From: Methanosarcina barkeri str. Wiesmoor
GTDB taxonomy: Archaea > Halobacteriota > Methanosarcinia > Methanosarcinales > Methanosarcinaceae
Direction: 5' to 3'
Assembly: GCF_000969985.1 (NCBI RefSeq)
Contig: NZ_CP009526.1
Coordinates: 3,596,001 to 3,660,000 of the forward strand
Length of the DNA stretch: 64,000 nt
Part shown: one piece after another, positions 35,346 to 44,328 of the stretch
Numbering within the stretch: the stretch's first letter is position 1
How the letters are laid out: every line of letters starts with the position of its first letter
Made by a program: the position numbers and the translations under genes
Notes under the pieces: generated by a model
Told to the model about the DNA's origin: nothing
Database searches by the model: none
The model's input: only the letters and a program-made list of their open reading frames with translations

Positions 35346-36051
35346 ATTACTCCCTCATGAACCAATTAATACTATACAATTACTATTATAAAAAACTAAT
35401 CATTTATTTAAATTTACTTAAACTGTTTACATATTTAATGGGCTTATTGCCAGAAAAGAATACGGCTTTATAGAAATCCCCTGAAATAACGATTTTCAAC
35501 TAATTTGAACTGAATAGCTAGATCTATTTTTGCTGATTAAATTAGCAGCTTCTCGAAACTGATTAAGATCGTTTTTTACAAAGCTGTATAGATAAATATA
35601 TAAAAATTCCCTTATTATTATCATATAAGTTTTATTCCGGTATCGTCTTTAGTTTATCAGGATTATATTGAAAGCGTTGTACAGTTGGGTGCTGTCAAAC
35701 GCTGAAATGATAAACATCTGGTTATTAAGGGGTCATGAAATAGCTCACTAATAAATATTGCAGAAGATGATTGTTAAACTATTCAGAAATCGATAACAGC
35801 CAGATAAGCAAACAAAATGAGTTGCTGTTTTTGCAGACTTCTGCAGTTGGCAATGATAATTCTTGGACAGGGGGATTAGATGGAGAAAGCTCCAATTGCG
35901 CTAATGACGGTGGAAACACGCACAGCAGGATGCCTGACCAGTCTGATCATGCTATTTTCGTCGTACGAAAATACCTGGTGGCAGAACATATTCCGAAAAT
36001 TGAAAAGATCTGAGGCTGCTCATTTAAGTTTCTGGAACTGGAGGTTTCGCA

Positions 36052-36291
36052 ATGCTTCGAATTGTGGTCGACCTGAACCGATGTGAGAGCTACGCTCAGT
36101 GCGTATTTGCCGCACCGACGGTATTCTGGATGAAAGATGAAGAGTCGCTTGAATTTGATTATGCACCGGATGATTCACTACGAGTGCAGGTAGAACGTGC
36201 AGCTGCAGCTTGCCCGGTACAGGCGATTAGTATTTGCTGGCTGGATGAGCAATCAGAGCAGCGGGGGGAAAATCACAATGAAAAGCAATGA
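36052..36291 (+). CDS. [3Fe-4S]-type ferredoxin of a P450 system
   Basis: 79-residue ferredoxin starting MLRIVVDLNRCESYAQCVFA APTVF with a second Cys in AAAACPVQAISI. The spacing C-x5-C...CP, with a non-Cys residue in the second position of the usual C-x2-C-x2-C motif, is the mark of the small ferredoxins that feed actinobacterial-type P450s. It lies directly before the reductase and the P450 on the same strand, with aactggaggtt as ribosome site. Bacterial in style, and the surrounding DNA is richer in G+C than the flanks. Confidence 0.88.
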   Translation: MLRIVVDLNRCESYAQCVFAAPTVFWMKDEESLEFDYAPDDSLRVQVERAAAACPVQAISICWLDEQSEQRGENHNEKQ

Positions 36292-37711
36292 TGCCAAGAA
36301 AACTGTCTCCTCTGTACAAAGAATAGTTATCCTCGGCGCCTCGTTGGCTGGTTTGAGTGCTGCAGAGGCACTTCGTTCCGAGGGATTTGCCGGGACGTTA
36401 ACTGTAATCGGCGATGAACCATATGCTCCCTATGATCGCCCGCCTCTGTCTAAAAATGTCCTCACAGGCTGGCTACCAGCAGAGCACACGACCTTACCGC
36501 AGAGTGTTGATCTACAGGCCGAGTGGTTGCTTGGTGTGCCCGCTACAGGGCTTAATCTGGATAACCGGGAGGTCGAGCTTGCCGATGGGAGACGGTTTGG
36601 ATTTGACCGTTTGTTGATCGCCACAGGGGCGCGTGCCAGGCCGTGGCCAGATTCGGCACAGGCTGCTCTTGATGGAGTTTGCCTATTGCGTACCCGCGAT
36701 GATGCTGCCCAGCTACGAGCCCGGTTAGCTGCCAGGCCGAAGCGAGTACTGGTGATTGGTGGTGGTTTCATCGGCTCCGAGGTTGCTTCAGTCTGCAGAG
36801 AACTAGGTCTGGCTGTCACAGTCACAGAACGCAGCGCTACACCTCTCATAGGCGCTCTCGGTGCGGCTGCGGGTACGCTTGCTGGCCAGCTCCAGCGCGT
36901 GCATGGCGTCGATCTGCGCTGCAACGTCACGGTTATGGCGCTGGAGGGAGATGAGAGTGGGCGGCTACGTCGTGCCTATCTTTCGGATGGCGATATACTC
37001 GATATCGATGTGGCTGTGATCGCTCTTGGAGCAATACGAAACGTCGAATGGTTACATAATTCTAGGCTGGCGTTTGACTCCCATGGGATAGCCTGTGATG
37101 CTGCCTGTCGTGCTTTTGATACCGATGGAATGGTCACAGATGACATTTTCGTTGCTGGGGACGTGGCTCGCTGGCCTCACCCGCTTTACGAAGGCGAGCT
37201 ACTGGCAGTCGAGCACTGGGGAAATGCTATTGAGCAGGCAAGGACGGCCGCACATAATATGGTGAGTGCTCCGACAGATCTCAGGGCATACAAAACCCTG
37301 CCCGCCTTCTGGTCTCGTCAGTTTGGTGTCAACCTGAAGACGGTCGGCCTTCTACGCTTCGCCGATGAAGTTGTGCTCACACAGGGCTCTATCTCGGAAC
37401 GCCGGTTGGTTGCAGCCTATGGCTACAAAGGCAGAATTGTTGCAGCGCTCACCGTAAATATGGCCCGCTGGTTGCCTGCTTACCGGGCAATGATCGAGGA
37501 CCGTGCACCGTTTCCGCCCGTACTTCATGCTCCTGATGGTCCAGCTGAGCTTCGGCCAGTTCCTGCCGGATTTCCATTTCGTGGACAACCTACCCACAGC
37601 CCTAATGCTACACAGACTGGTCCAGGTCCTAGCACACCTCCTCCAGAAGAATCGTCTACAAGCACCAAAGTGAAGGACCCTCGTGTACCGCCAGGGTTCC
37701 GGCCCAAATGA
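36278..37711 (+). CDS. FAD/NAD-dependent ferredoxin reductase of the P450 system
   Basis: 477 residues from the ATG at 36278 (MKSNDAKKTVSSVQRIVILG), chosen for the ggggggaa site upstream; the gene overlaps the ferredoxin by 14 bp. FAD motif VILGASLAGLSAAEALRSEG, NAD motif VLVIGGGFIGSEVASVCREL, and the second FAD motif DDIFVAGDVARWPHP. It is a putidaredoxin-reductase-like enzyme that moves electrons from NAD(P)H to the ferredoxin. The last ~65 residues are a Pro/Ser/Thr-rich tail (PGPSTPPPEESSTSTKVKDP) not usual in the family. Probably acquired from bacteria together with its neighbours. Confidence 0.92.
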   Translation: MKSNDAKKTVSSVQRIVILGASLAGLSAAEALRSEGFAGTLTVIGDEPYAPYDRPPLSKNVLTGWLPAEHTTLPQSVDLQAEWLLGVPATGLNLDNREVELADGRRFGFDRLLIATGARARPWPDSAQAALDGVCLLRTRDDAAQLRARLAARPKRVLVIGGGFIGSEVASVCRELGLAVTVTERSATPLIGALGAAAGTLAGQLQRVHGVDLRCNVTVMALEGDESGRLRRAYLSDGDILDIDVAVIALGAIRNVEWLHNSRLAFDSHGIACDAACRAFDTDGMVTDDIFVAGDVARWPHPLYEGELLAVEHWGNAIEQARTAAHNMVSAPTDLRAYKTLPAFWSRQFGVNLKTVGLLRFADEVVLTQGSISERRLVAAYGYKGRIVAALTVNMARWLPAYRAMIEDRAPFPPVLHAPDGPAELRPVPAGFPFRGQPTHSPNATQTGPGPSTPPPEESSTSTKVKDPRVPPGFRPK

Positions 37712-37724
37712 CAGGAGGCAGACC

Positions 37725-39053
37725 ATGACACAGCAATCCTTGTATGAGCAGGTTCTTGACTACGCCAATCGTGCCAATCCTTATCCTCTATATGCCAAAC
37801 TACGCCAGACACCAATTACGCGACAGATAGATGGTAGCTACGTTGTCAGTACTTACCGGGAGATTGTCTCGCTACTTCATGATCCCAGGATTGGTTCAGA
37901 CTTCCGCATGCGTTCCGCTCACGATCGTCCTTCTGCAGGCCTTTCGGCAAATCAGGAGCTCGCCTCTAAAAATCAGGCGCAGGACGAAGGCGCGGAAACA
38001 TCCTCATCCAACCAGGGTTCAGAAACTGAAGTTGTTCCAAGCTTCATTGGTCTGGACCCACCTGAACATGATAGACTGCGCCGGCAGGCTACATGGCCTT
38101 TTGGTCCCCCGCACACACCGGGCAGAGTGGCTGACATGGAACCTGAACTGATCCTCCTTGCAAATCGACAGATAGATACTATAAAGGGCAGGACATCGAT
38201 TGACATCGTCGAGGACTTTGCTTATCCAATCCCGGTAACGATGATCAGTGAGCTACTTGGGGTACCACCCGAGGATCAGCCACGCCTTCACGCTTTATCA
38301 GAAGCTATTATCGAAGACATTGATCTGGATCCCCGACAAAGCCCGGAGGAACAAAAGCGGCGACAAGAACAGTCTAGTCAGACCTTTAAGGAGCTCGAAC
38401 AATATATGGAGGTGCTGATTGAGCACCATCGCAAGCAGCCTGGTTCTGACCTGCTTTCAGGACTCATAACAGACCATGGTTCCGATGGGCCGATGGCCCA
38501 GGCAGATCTTGTGAGCACTGCAAGCTTGTTGCTCATTGCCGGTCATGAGACCACAGTGAACCTGATTACCAACGGCATGCTCACACTGTTGAGACATCCT
38601 GATGTCCTCGAACGGTTACGGCGCGAACCAGATCTGGTTATTCGTCTGGTTGAGGAGTTTTTACGCTACGAGCCTCCTGTCCAGATTCTGCCAAATCGCG
38701 TGGCACTTTCCGATATTACTATTGCCGGTACTACGATTCAGAAAGGCTCACCTGTGATTCTGCTGCTTGCCTCTGGAAGCCGTGATCCGGCTCGTTTCCA
38801 CGATCCCGAGAAATTCGACCCTGATCGCAGGGATAATATGCACCTTGGCTTTGGCAGCGGCATCCATTACTGTTATGGCGCTCCACTTGCAAGGTTGGAA
38901 ACGCAGATTGCACTAACAGAGCTTGTACAACGGCTCGAAAACCCCAGGCTCGCGCATGATCCACCCCCATACCGGCAGAGTGCTACTCTACGAGGACCGC
39001 GACATCTCATTGTTGAGATCGATGGCGTGAAGGACTGGGAGTTCCATTTATGA
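37725..39053 (+). CDS. cytochrome P450
   Basis: 442-residue soluble bacterial-class P450 starting MTQQSLYEQVLDYANRANPY PLYAKLR with aggaggc as ribosome site. Heme ligand loop FGSGIHYCYGAPLAR (Cys in F-G-x-G-x-H-x-C-x-G), I-helix LLIAGHETTVNLI with the acid-Thr pair for oxygen activation, K-helix EEFLRYEPP (ExxR) and the L-helix are all intact. A hydrophilic stretch (about residues 70-105, NQAQDEGAETSSSNQGSETE) is inserted before the usual FIGLDPPEHDRLRR. P450s hydroxylate small organic molecules with O2; the substrate here is unknown. Its partners are encoded just upstream. This is unexpected in a strict anaerobe. Confidence 0.95.
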   Translation: MTQQSLYEQVLDYANRANPYPLYAKLRQTPITRQIDGSYVVSTYREIVSLLHDPRIGSDFRMRSAHDRPSAGLSANQELASKNQAQDEGAETSSSNQGSETEVVPSFIGLDPPEHDRLRRQATWPFGPPHTPGRVADMEPELILLANRQIDTIKGRTSIDIVEDFAYPIPVTMISELLGVPPEDQPRLHALSEAIIEDIDLDPRQSPEEQKRRQEQSSQTFKELEQYMEVLIEHHRKQPGSDLLSGLITDHGSDGPMAQADLVSTASLLLIAGHETTVNLITNGMLTLLRHPDVLERLRREPDLVIRLVEEFLRYEPPVQILPNRVALSDITIAGTTIQKGSPVILLLASGSRDPARFHDPEKFDPDRRDNMHLGFGSGIHYCYGAPLARLETQIALTELVQRLENPRLAHDPPPYRQSATLRGPRHLIVEIDGVKDWEFHL

Positions 39054-39054
39054 T

Positions 39055-39222
39055 TAAACCGACTTGAAGTTTCCACTGCACTTTCATTGTCAGCAGGAGC
39101 TTCATAAAAAACAATTTCTTCATCATAGAGAGTAAGGAGGAGCTCCAGGACTTGTAGAGGCAGCCACCTGGGAGTTCGTCTTTATATTTATCTGCAACTT
39201 GCAGAGTAGTAGTTATTTCCAT
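39055..39222 (-). pseudogene. short gene relic next to the P450 stop
   Basis: From an ATG at 39222 the minus strand reads MEITTTLQVADKYKDELPG; after a one-base shift it reads WLPLQVLELLLTLYDEEIVF YEAPADNESAVE and then runs into the P450 coding region. It may be the stump of a gene cut off when the P450 segment arrived, but it could be chance. Confidence 0.3.
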
Positions 39223-39383
39223 CTTTCTAAATATCTATTCCAGACTAAACATCTATTCCAGAAAAATCGGTGCTCAGTAAGATTTAATGATCTTCAAGGA
39301 AACAAACCAGCTTAGCAACCTGAAAAAAACTCTTACAATCCGTTATAACAAGTACAAATGGAGGCGTTAGTCAGTCAATTGTT
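39223..39383. other. spacer between P450 island and sensor kinase
   Basis: Convergent gene ends; a small direct repeat actaaacatctattccaga occurs twice near 39242-39262. No gene. Confidence 0.5.
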
Positions 39384-42300
39384 TTAAAGTAGCTGGTTCT
39401 GATTATTATTTACTTCTTTGACTGCGAACCTTATAGAAAATTCGGTTCCAGCATTTCTTTTCAGTTCAAGTTCCCCATCTAACTGATCTACAAGTGTGGT
39501 TATCAGCTGAAACCCAAGACTATCAAGATCTTCAATATTAAAGTCTTCAGGAATACCAACACCGTTATCTGAGACTGTCAGGACAAAACTGGTGCATCTA
39601 TTGCCTTTCTTTCTGTTTTCCCAGTTTTCGTCTCTATGGAGTTCTATTTGGATTTCTCCTCTGTATCTACCCGAAAATGCATGTTTTAGAGAATTGGAAA
39701 CTAGCTCATTAACAATAATTCCTAGCGGGACAGCAACATCCATATCAAAGAATGCATGTTCTTCCAGATTCATTTTCAGGAGAGTGTTTTTGTTACTAAG
39801 GCTGTAAGTTTGGAAGAGGTTTTCAGCCAGCTCTCTTATGTATGCTGAAAAGTCGAGTGTCTCGGTTTCTTCTCCTTTATAAAGTTCTTCGTGGATTAGA
39901 GCCATAGATATAACCCGGTTCTGGCTTTCCCTGAAAGCCTCAATAACTCTCGGGTTATCAAACTTATCAGCCTGAAGGTCAAGGAGAGAAGAGATAACCT
40001 GCAGGTTATTTTTGATCCTGTGATGGATTTCCTTTTTACGGGCAATCTCGAGATTTGCCAGATCTTCTTCTGCCTTTTTCTTCTCGGTAATGTCAAGAAC
40101 AAAGGCTATGCCTTCGTTATGTGCCTGATTGAAGGTAGCTACTCCAACAATAACAGGTACTTGCGACCCATCTTTGCGGATGTACTCCTTCTCCTGGGGT
40201 TCTCTTACCCCAATGGTTTTCAGTTCAGCAATAGCTCGTTCGTCCAGAGAAAAGTATTCCGGTGGAGTCATCTTATTCCATTTAACCTTTCCAGCCTGCA
40301 AGTCCTTACGTGTGTAACCGACGATATCCAGTAACTTGTCATTAGCATCGGTGATCGAACCGTCTATATTAAAGTAAAATACACCGAGCATATCTGATTC
40401 ATAAAACTGGCGCAGGCGTGCTTCACTCTCACGCAGTGCTTCTTCCGCCTTGATATGCTCAGTAATATCTCTTACAATAGCTGAAATGGCCACGAGTTTT
40501 CCAGCGACGTCAAACACCGGAGAGAGAGTTGCTGAAATATTTATAATAGTACCGTCCTTTCTTAACCGTGATGTTTCGTAGTGCTGGATTTTTTTTCCCT
40601 GTTTAATCTTTTCTGAAAACTGCTTAATTTCTCCTTTGATATTTTCTGGCTCAAGTATTGACACGTCTTTTCCCATAATTCTTTCAGCTAAATAACCATA
40701 AATCTGCTCTGCAGCTTTATTCCAGCTAGAAATGGTACCATCAAAGGATAGAGTTATGATAGCATCATTCGAAGATTCTACAGCGTTCGCCAGTATCTGG
40801 AGTTTCTCTTCTGATTTTTTACGTTCAGTAATATCCTGAACTACTCCCTTTACTCGAACAGGGTTATTCTTTTCATCAAAAATAATTTCGGGTTGAGAAT
40901 GGACTGTACGTTCTTCTCCATTAGCCCGGACGATCCTGTAATCAATGCCCAGAGGCTTCTTATTTAAAGCTTTCTTGATAGTATGATCAACATAATCTCG
41001 ATCATCGGGGTGTATGTAATCTAAAAGTTCTTCGTAAGTTGCGCCTGATTCGTGAGGGTTACGTTCAAAAATCCGATACATTTCATCAGACCAGTATGCT
41101 TCACCAGTTACGAGATCCCAATCCCAGTTTCCAATCTGAGCTATCTTTTGAGCTTCAGCAAGGCGTTTTTCACTTTCTTTCAATGAATTGTAAGCTTTCT
41201 CAAGCTCTGATGTACGTTCTTTAACTTTTTCTTCCAGACTCTCGTGCACTTTTTTTAGGGCTTCTTCTGCTTTCTTAAGTTCGGTAATATCACGTGCAGT
41301 AGCAAAAACCCCAATAACCTTACCCTTCTCGTCTCTATAAACTGAAGCATTGTACAAAACAGATGTTATATGTCCGTCCTTATGCTGAATCCCTAAAGAA
41401 TAATCTCGAACTTCACCATCTTTGAATACCTGTTGATATCCTGTACGAGCTTTTTCAGGTTCAGTAAAGTAATCTGAAAAATCAGTTCCAATCAGTTCGT
41501 TTCTGGAATAGCCAGTAATCTGTTCTGTAGCATTATTTACATCGGTAATCTTACCGTCACGCCCAATAGTTACCAGAGGATCAAGACTTGCTTCAATTAG
41601 ATTGCGATTATAAATATTTGATAACTTCAGAGCTTCTTCCGATCTTTTCCTCTGCAGAGCCTGCATCACAGCCGGCGCGATAGCTTCAAGATCTTCCTGA
41701 TGTTCGTAGCTATAACCGCCTTCGTTATTTGCAATCGCAATCAAACCTATTGTTTTTCCATCCTGAACAAGGGGGACGCCAAGAAACGATGTAATCGGCG
41801 GATGTCCATGCGGCAAACCAATACTGTCGGGATGTAATAGTGGATCATTGGTAAAGAAACCTTTCTCGTTTTTAATGACACTGCCGTACAGGCCATGAAC
41901 AGCAAAATCGCCAGGAGGACTACGATGCTCTATTCTGTCGTACATAAGGCACTGTTCCCATGCCAGATCGCTTTTTGCAACATCGTGCAGCAACCCGTCG
42001 GCGCCCATTTCATTGATGAAACCAAAATGGCTGCTGGTTACTTCCAGCGCCACAGATAGACATGCTTCCCCCAGTTCTTCTTCTGTTTTTGCCTGGACCA
42101 CATTGCTGAAGATCCTATTGATTCCCTCAAGAATACGGTTGTATCTACGAATACGATGCTCTTCTTGCTTGCGCTTGGCGATATCACGGGCGACGTAAAC
42201 ACTCCCAATGTTTTTTCCTTCAGAATCGTATAGTGGAGAGATATTTACTAAGAAATTATCACCAAGACAACCTTCACAAGTCTCTGCGGTGTGCTCATCC

Positions 42301-43175
42301 CGATCCTTAAGCAACCGCCGTTGTGGGCAAAAAGAAGGTGGCTTGTCTGTCCCATGGATAACACGATAGCAGGTTAACCCTATGCACTCTTCAGGTGTCA
42401 TCCCCAATCTTGCCGCAATGGCTTTGTTCGCACGAACAACTCTATATTTATCGTCGATTATGGCTACCAGGTCTGGCACAGCATCAAAGGTATATTCCCA
42501 GTTTTTTGCAGCTCGAATAGCTTTTTCTTCTGCTCTCTTCCTTCCGGAATTTTCTATACGCTTCCATATTCCTTTCCTTTTGATCAAGGCAAATTGATGG
42601 CTGGAGACTACATCAATAATCTCGGCCGTATTGCACATATCGAGATAATACGGACATAATGCTATCACATGGTTTTTGGCGATAACAGCATCTACTTTAT
42701 TTTCATATTCAACAAACTCATTCCAGCTTTCTTTTCCCAGCCCGTGATTGTCCCCTGCAGCTCTCAGTCCATCATAACCCCTTGCCAGAGCCTGGTTGAT
42801 TTTTTCAACACAGCTATTTACGACTCTGTCTGGATCGAAAATGTCATCCTTTAAATATCCACTGTTGTAAGAGATGATTTCGATTTGTCCTTTCTCCAGA
42901 TAAACATCAAAATCAGGAATAGCTCTTTTCATGGCTGCTTTTGCCTCTTCCATTTCCAGAGGCTGTGAAGTAATCCATACGCATAATTCGTTATTTTCCA
43001 GCCCGGTTTTAAAATAAGGAATAAGTATATCCATCAAGTCTTCTTTTGTCTGATAGAACTGGCAGAAGTGTGTTCCCCAGGACACCTCGCCAACAATATC
43101 AATCCCAGAATCTCTAGTGTTTTTTTTCATGGGTATTGTCTCCGGGTTTTGAGAATAACAGGATAAAAATTTCAT
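39384..43175 (-). CDS. MEDS/PAS/GAF multi-sensor histidine kinase
   Basis: 1263-residue cytoplasmic sensor kinase. The N-terminal MEDS domain (about 25-195; EVSWGTHFCQFYQTKEDLMD) is the DcmR-type sensor common in Methanosarcina. A PAS with a Cys-rich insert (ECIGLTCYRVIHGTDKPPSF CPQRR, to ~335) follows, then a GAF domain (~345-520), four more PAS/PAC domains with DITERKK-like ends, and a coiled linker (EEALKKVHESLEEKVKERTS). The HisKA_2 box HHRIKNNLQVISSLLDLQA is near 1055, and the ATPase domain carries DNGVGIP and GTEFSIRF. No membrane helix. No response regulator lies nearby. An internal start at Met16 is possible. Confidence 0.92.
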   Translation of the reverse strand: MKFLSCYSQNPETIPMKKNTRDSGIDIVGEVSWGTHFCQFYQTKEDLMDILIPYFKTGLENNELCVWITSQPLEMEEAKAAMKRAIPDFDVYLEKGQIEIISYNSGYLKDDIFDPDRVVNSCVEKINQALARGYDGLRAAGDNHGLGKESWNEFVEYENKVDAVIAKNHVIALCPYYLDMCNTAEIIDVVSSHQFALIKRKGIWKRIENSGRKRAEEKAIRAAKNWEYTFDAVPDLVAIIDDKYRVVRANKAIAARLGMTPEECIGLTCYRVIHGTDKPPSFCPQRRLLKDRDEHTAETCEGCLGDNFLVNISPLYDSEGKNIGSVYVARDIAKRKQEEHRIRRYNRILEGINRIFSNVVQAKTEEELGEACLSVALEVTSSHFGFINEMGADGLLHDVAKSDLAWEQCLMYDRIEHRSPPGDFAVHGLYGSVIKNEKGFFTNDPLLHPDSIGLPHGHPPITSFLGVPLVQDGKTIGLIAIANNEGGYSYEHQEDLEAIAPAVMQALQRKRSEEALKLSNIYNRNLIEASLDPLVTIGRDGKITDVNNATEQITGYSRNELIGTDFSDYFTEPEKARTGYQQVFKDGEVRDYSLGIQHKDGHITSVLYNASVYRDEKGKVIGVFATARDITELKKAEEALKKVHESLEEKVKERTSELEKAYNSLKESEKRLAEAQKIAQIGNWDWDLVTGEAYWSDEMYRIFERNPHESGATYEELLDYIHPDDRDYVDHTIKKALNKKPLGIDYRIVRANGEERTVHSQPEIIFDEKNNPVRVKGVVQDITERKKSEEKLQILANAVESSNDAIITLSFDGTISSWNKAAEQIYGYLAERIMGKDVSILEPENIKGEIKQFSEKIKQGKKIQHYETSRLRKDGTIINISATLSPVFDVAGKLVAISAIVRDITEHIKAEEALRESEARLRQFYESDMLGVFYFNIDGSITDANDKLLDIVGYTRKDLQAGKVKWNKMTPPEYFSLDERAIAELKTIGVREPQEKEYIRKDGSQVPVIVGVATFNQAHNEGIAFVLDITEKKKAEEDLANLEIARKKEIHHRIKNNLQVISSLLDLQADKFDNPRVIEAFRESQNRVISMALIHEELYKGEETETLDFSAYIRELAENLFQTYSLSNKNTLLKMNLEEHAFFDMDVAVPLGIIVNELVSNSLKHAFSGRYRGEIQIELHRDENWENRKKGNRCTSFVLTVSDNGVGIPEDFNIEDLDSLGFQLITTLVDQLDGELELKRNAGTEFSIRFAVKEVNNNQNQLL

Positions 43176-43794
43176 TACACCAGGGTAATTGATTTCATTT
43201 TTACCTTACAATTTCCATTTATATCTGACCGATCTCTTTAAAGGTCTCAAAAAACTCAATAGTGCACAGGTCTTCTTGTAGCTTACTATAGATCTTTTGC
43301 TAATTTAAGGAGATTTAATTTAAGCAGATTTAATTTACGGAGATTTAATTTAAGGAGATTTACATTTGTCTTGTGACCTTTTCTTCCTGACTATTTGAAT
43401 TTATTATTTTGGAATTAATGAATTCTTGTTCAAATGCTTTTTCAGCCACAAGAGAGGAAAATAATTAATAATTAGATGAAAAATAAAAATAGATGTGACA
43501 AGTATATTAAGCTTATTGATTTTAGTGTCAAGAAGGACTAATCTTCACATCTTTCAAATGAGGCACCATTTCAAATGAGAAATAGCCAAAAACTGAGAAA
43601 TGGCTCCATTTTTCATTATCTATAAGCCTATTTTTGTTATCAAGTTTGTAAACATGACAATAAAGGAAAAATTGCTAGCCGATGTTTGCAAAAGTAAATG
43701 ATTGGGTAATTGAAAGATTGGTAATTGAAAGATTAATTCATTAACAGATCCGTTAATTAACAGATAGACTCGTCCTCGCGATTGCAGTCAATTC
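43176..43794. other. spacer with 15-bp repeat
   Basis: No gene. Four units of a 15-bp repeat at 43309-43362; a second small duplication (gattgggtaattgaaagattggtaattgaa) near 43700. Confidence 0.5.
43309..43362. repeat. 15-bp tandem repeat
   Basis: Units ggagatttaatttaa at 43309, 43324 (with gc), 43339 and 43354 (partial). It lies upstream of the sensor kinase gene. Confidence 0.88.
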
Positions 43795-44328
43795 TCATAC
43801 TTTTTTGTTACAGAGGCCTCTTTCCATTAATTCTGTTTTTCCGATAGTATCTTCTCCCCATTTTTGTTTAACTGTTTCACTCCACTGGAGTTTACCGTCC
43901 CCAATCATAGATTTTGGAATTGCAAAAATGTTTTCTCTCGTTGTTCTGGAAATCCCAGATTTTGACAACTTATACTTGTTAGTTTTCGGATCGTATACCA
44001 TCTGGTGATCGAGTTTAAACGCACGAACTGTCTTGGAAAATTTGCAATTTCCAGAGTTTAATTCTTCTTTTGGGTCTTTTCCCTTCCTTCGCTTTATTTT
44101 TTCCATTTCAATCTCTTCTTTTCTTATATCTTCCAGATACCATAAACTCCTATCAACTTCACTTTTAAATACAATCATATGCCATTTAAGAGACAATGAG
44201 TATGGTTTTCTTAAATACTCTTGTAATTCGGCAATCAGATCGGAATCATCTGTCGTATTTTCAATTTCTTCCATTATTCTTTTCATTTTGGCCATATTTG
44301 CCTTCTGTCTTTCCTGACTTGTTACCAT
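43795..44328 (-). CDS. hypothetical protein, 177 residues
   Basis: Not recognised. A soluble, charged protein: a helical N-terminus (ERQKANMAKMKRIMEEIENT TDDSDLIAELQEYL), a Lys/Glu hairpin (IRKEEIEMEKIKRRKGKDP), then a C-terminal part with FKLDHQMVYDPKTNKYKLSK SGISR. The ATG at 44328 is preceded by gtagtgggtagtt, a weak ribosome site. Composition is typical of a real Methanosarcina gene. No neighbour suggests a role. Confidence 0.6.
   Translation of the reverse strand: MVTSQERQKANMAKMKRIMEEIENTTDDSDLIAELQEYLRKPYSLSLKWHMIVFKSEVDRSLWYLEDIRKEEIEMEKIKRRKGKDPKEELNSGNCKFSKTVRAFKLDHQMVYDPKTNKYKLSKSGISRTTRENIFAIPKSMIGDGKLQWSETVKQKWGEDTIGKTELMERGLCNKKV

Larger units (their letters stand above)
33936..35770. 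other. gene graveyard between tRNA-Ala and the P450 operon
   Basis: 1.8 kb without an intact gene. It holds a deaminase relic (34617-34855), a short frame ending at 35076 that reads CPKGFSDYIPAKTGEMNEVE RAREKQ, and a 67-bp repeat (35161-35345). Short echoes of aggttaaacag occur near 34860-34895. No integrase and no duplicated tRNA end were found. Confidence 0.55.

Noticed and set aside
35771-36013. 80-residue frame before the ferredoxin (TTG start) and an overlapping 68-residue frame at 35880-36086
   Set aside because: No ribosome site, no recognisable domain and random-looking composition; may be leader or relic DNA of the P450 operon.
33864-36051. Integrated element with attL/attR at tRNA-Ala
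   Set aside because: No integrase and no duplicated tRNA 3' end could be found by reading; kept only as a possibility under the tRNA finding.
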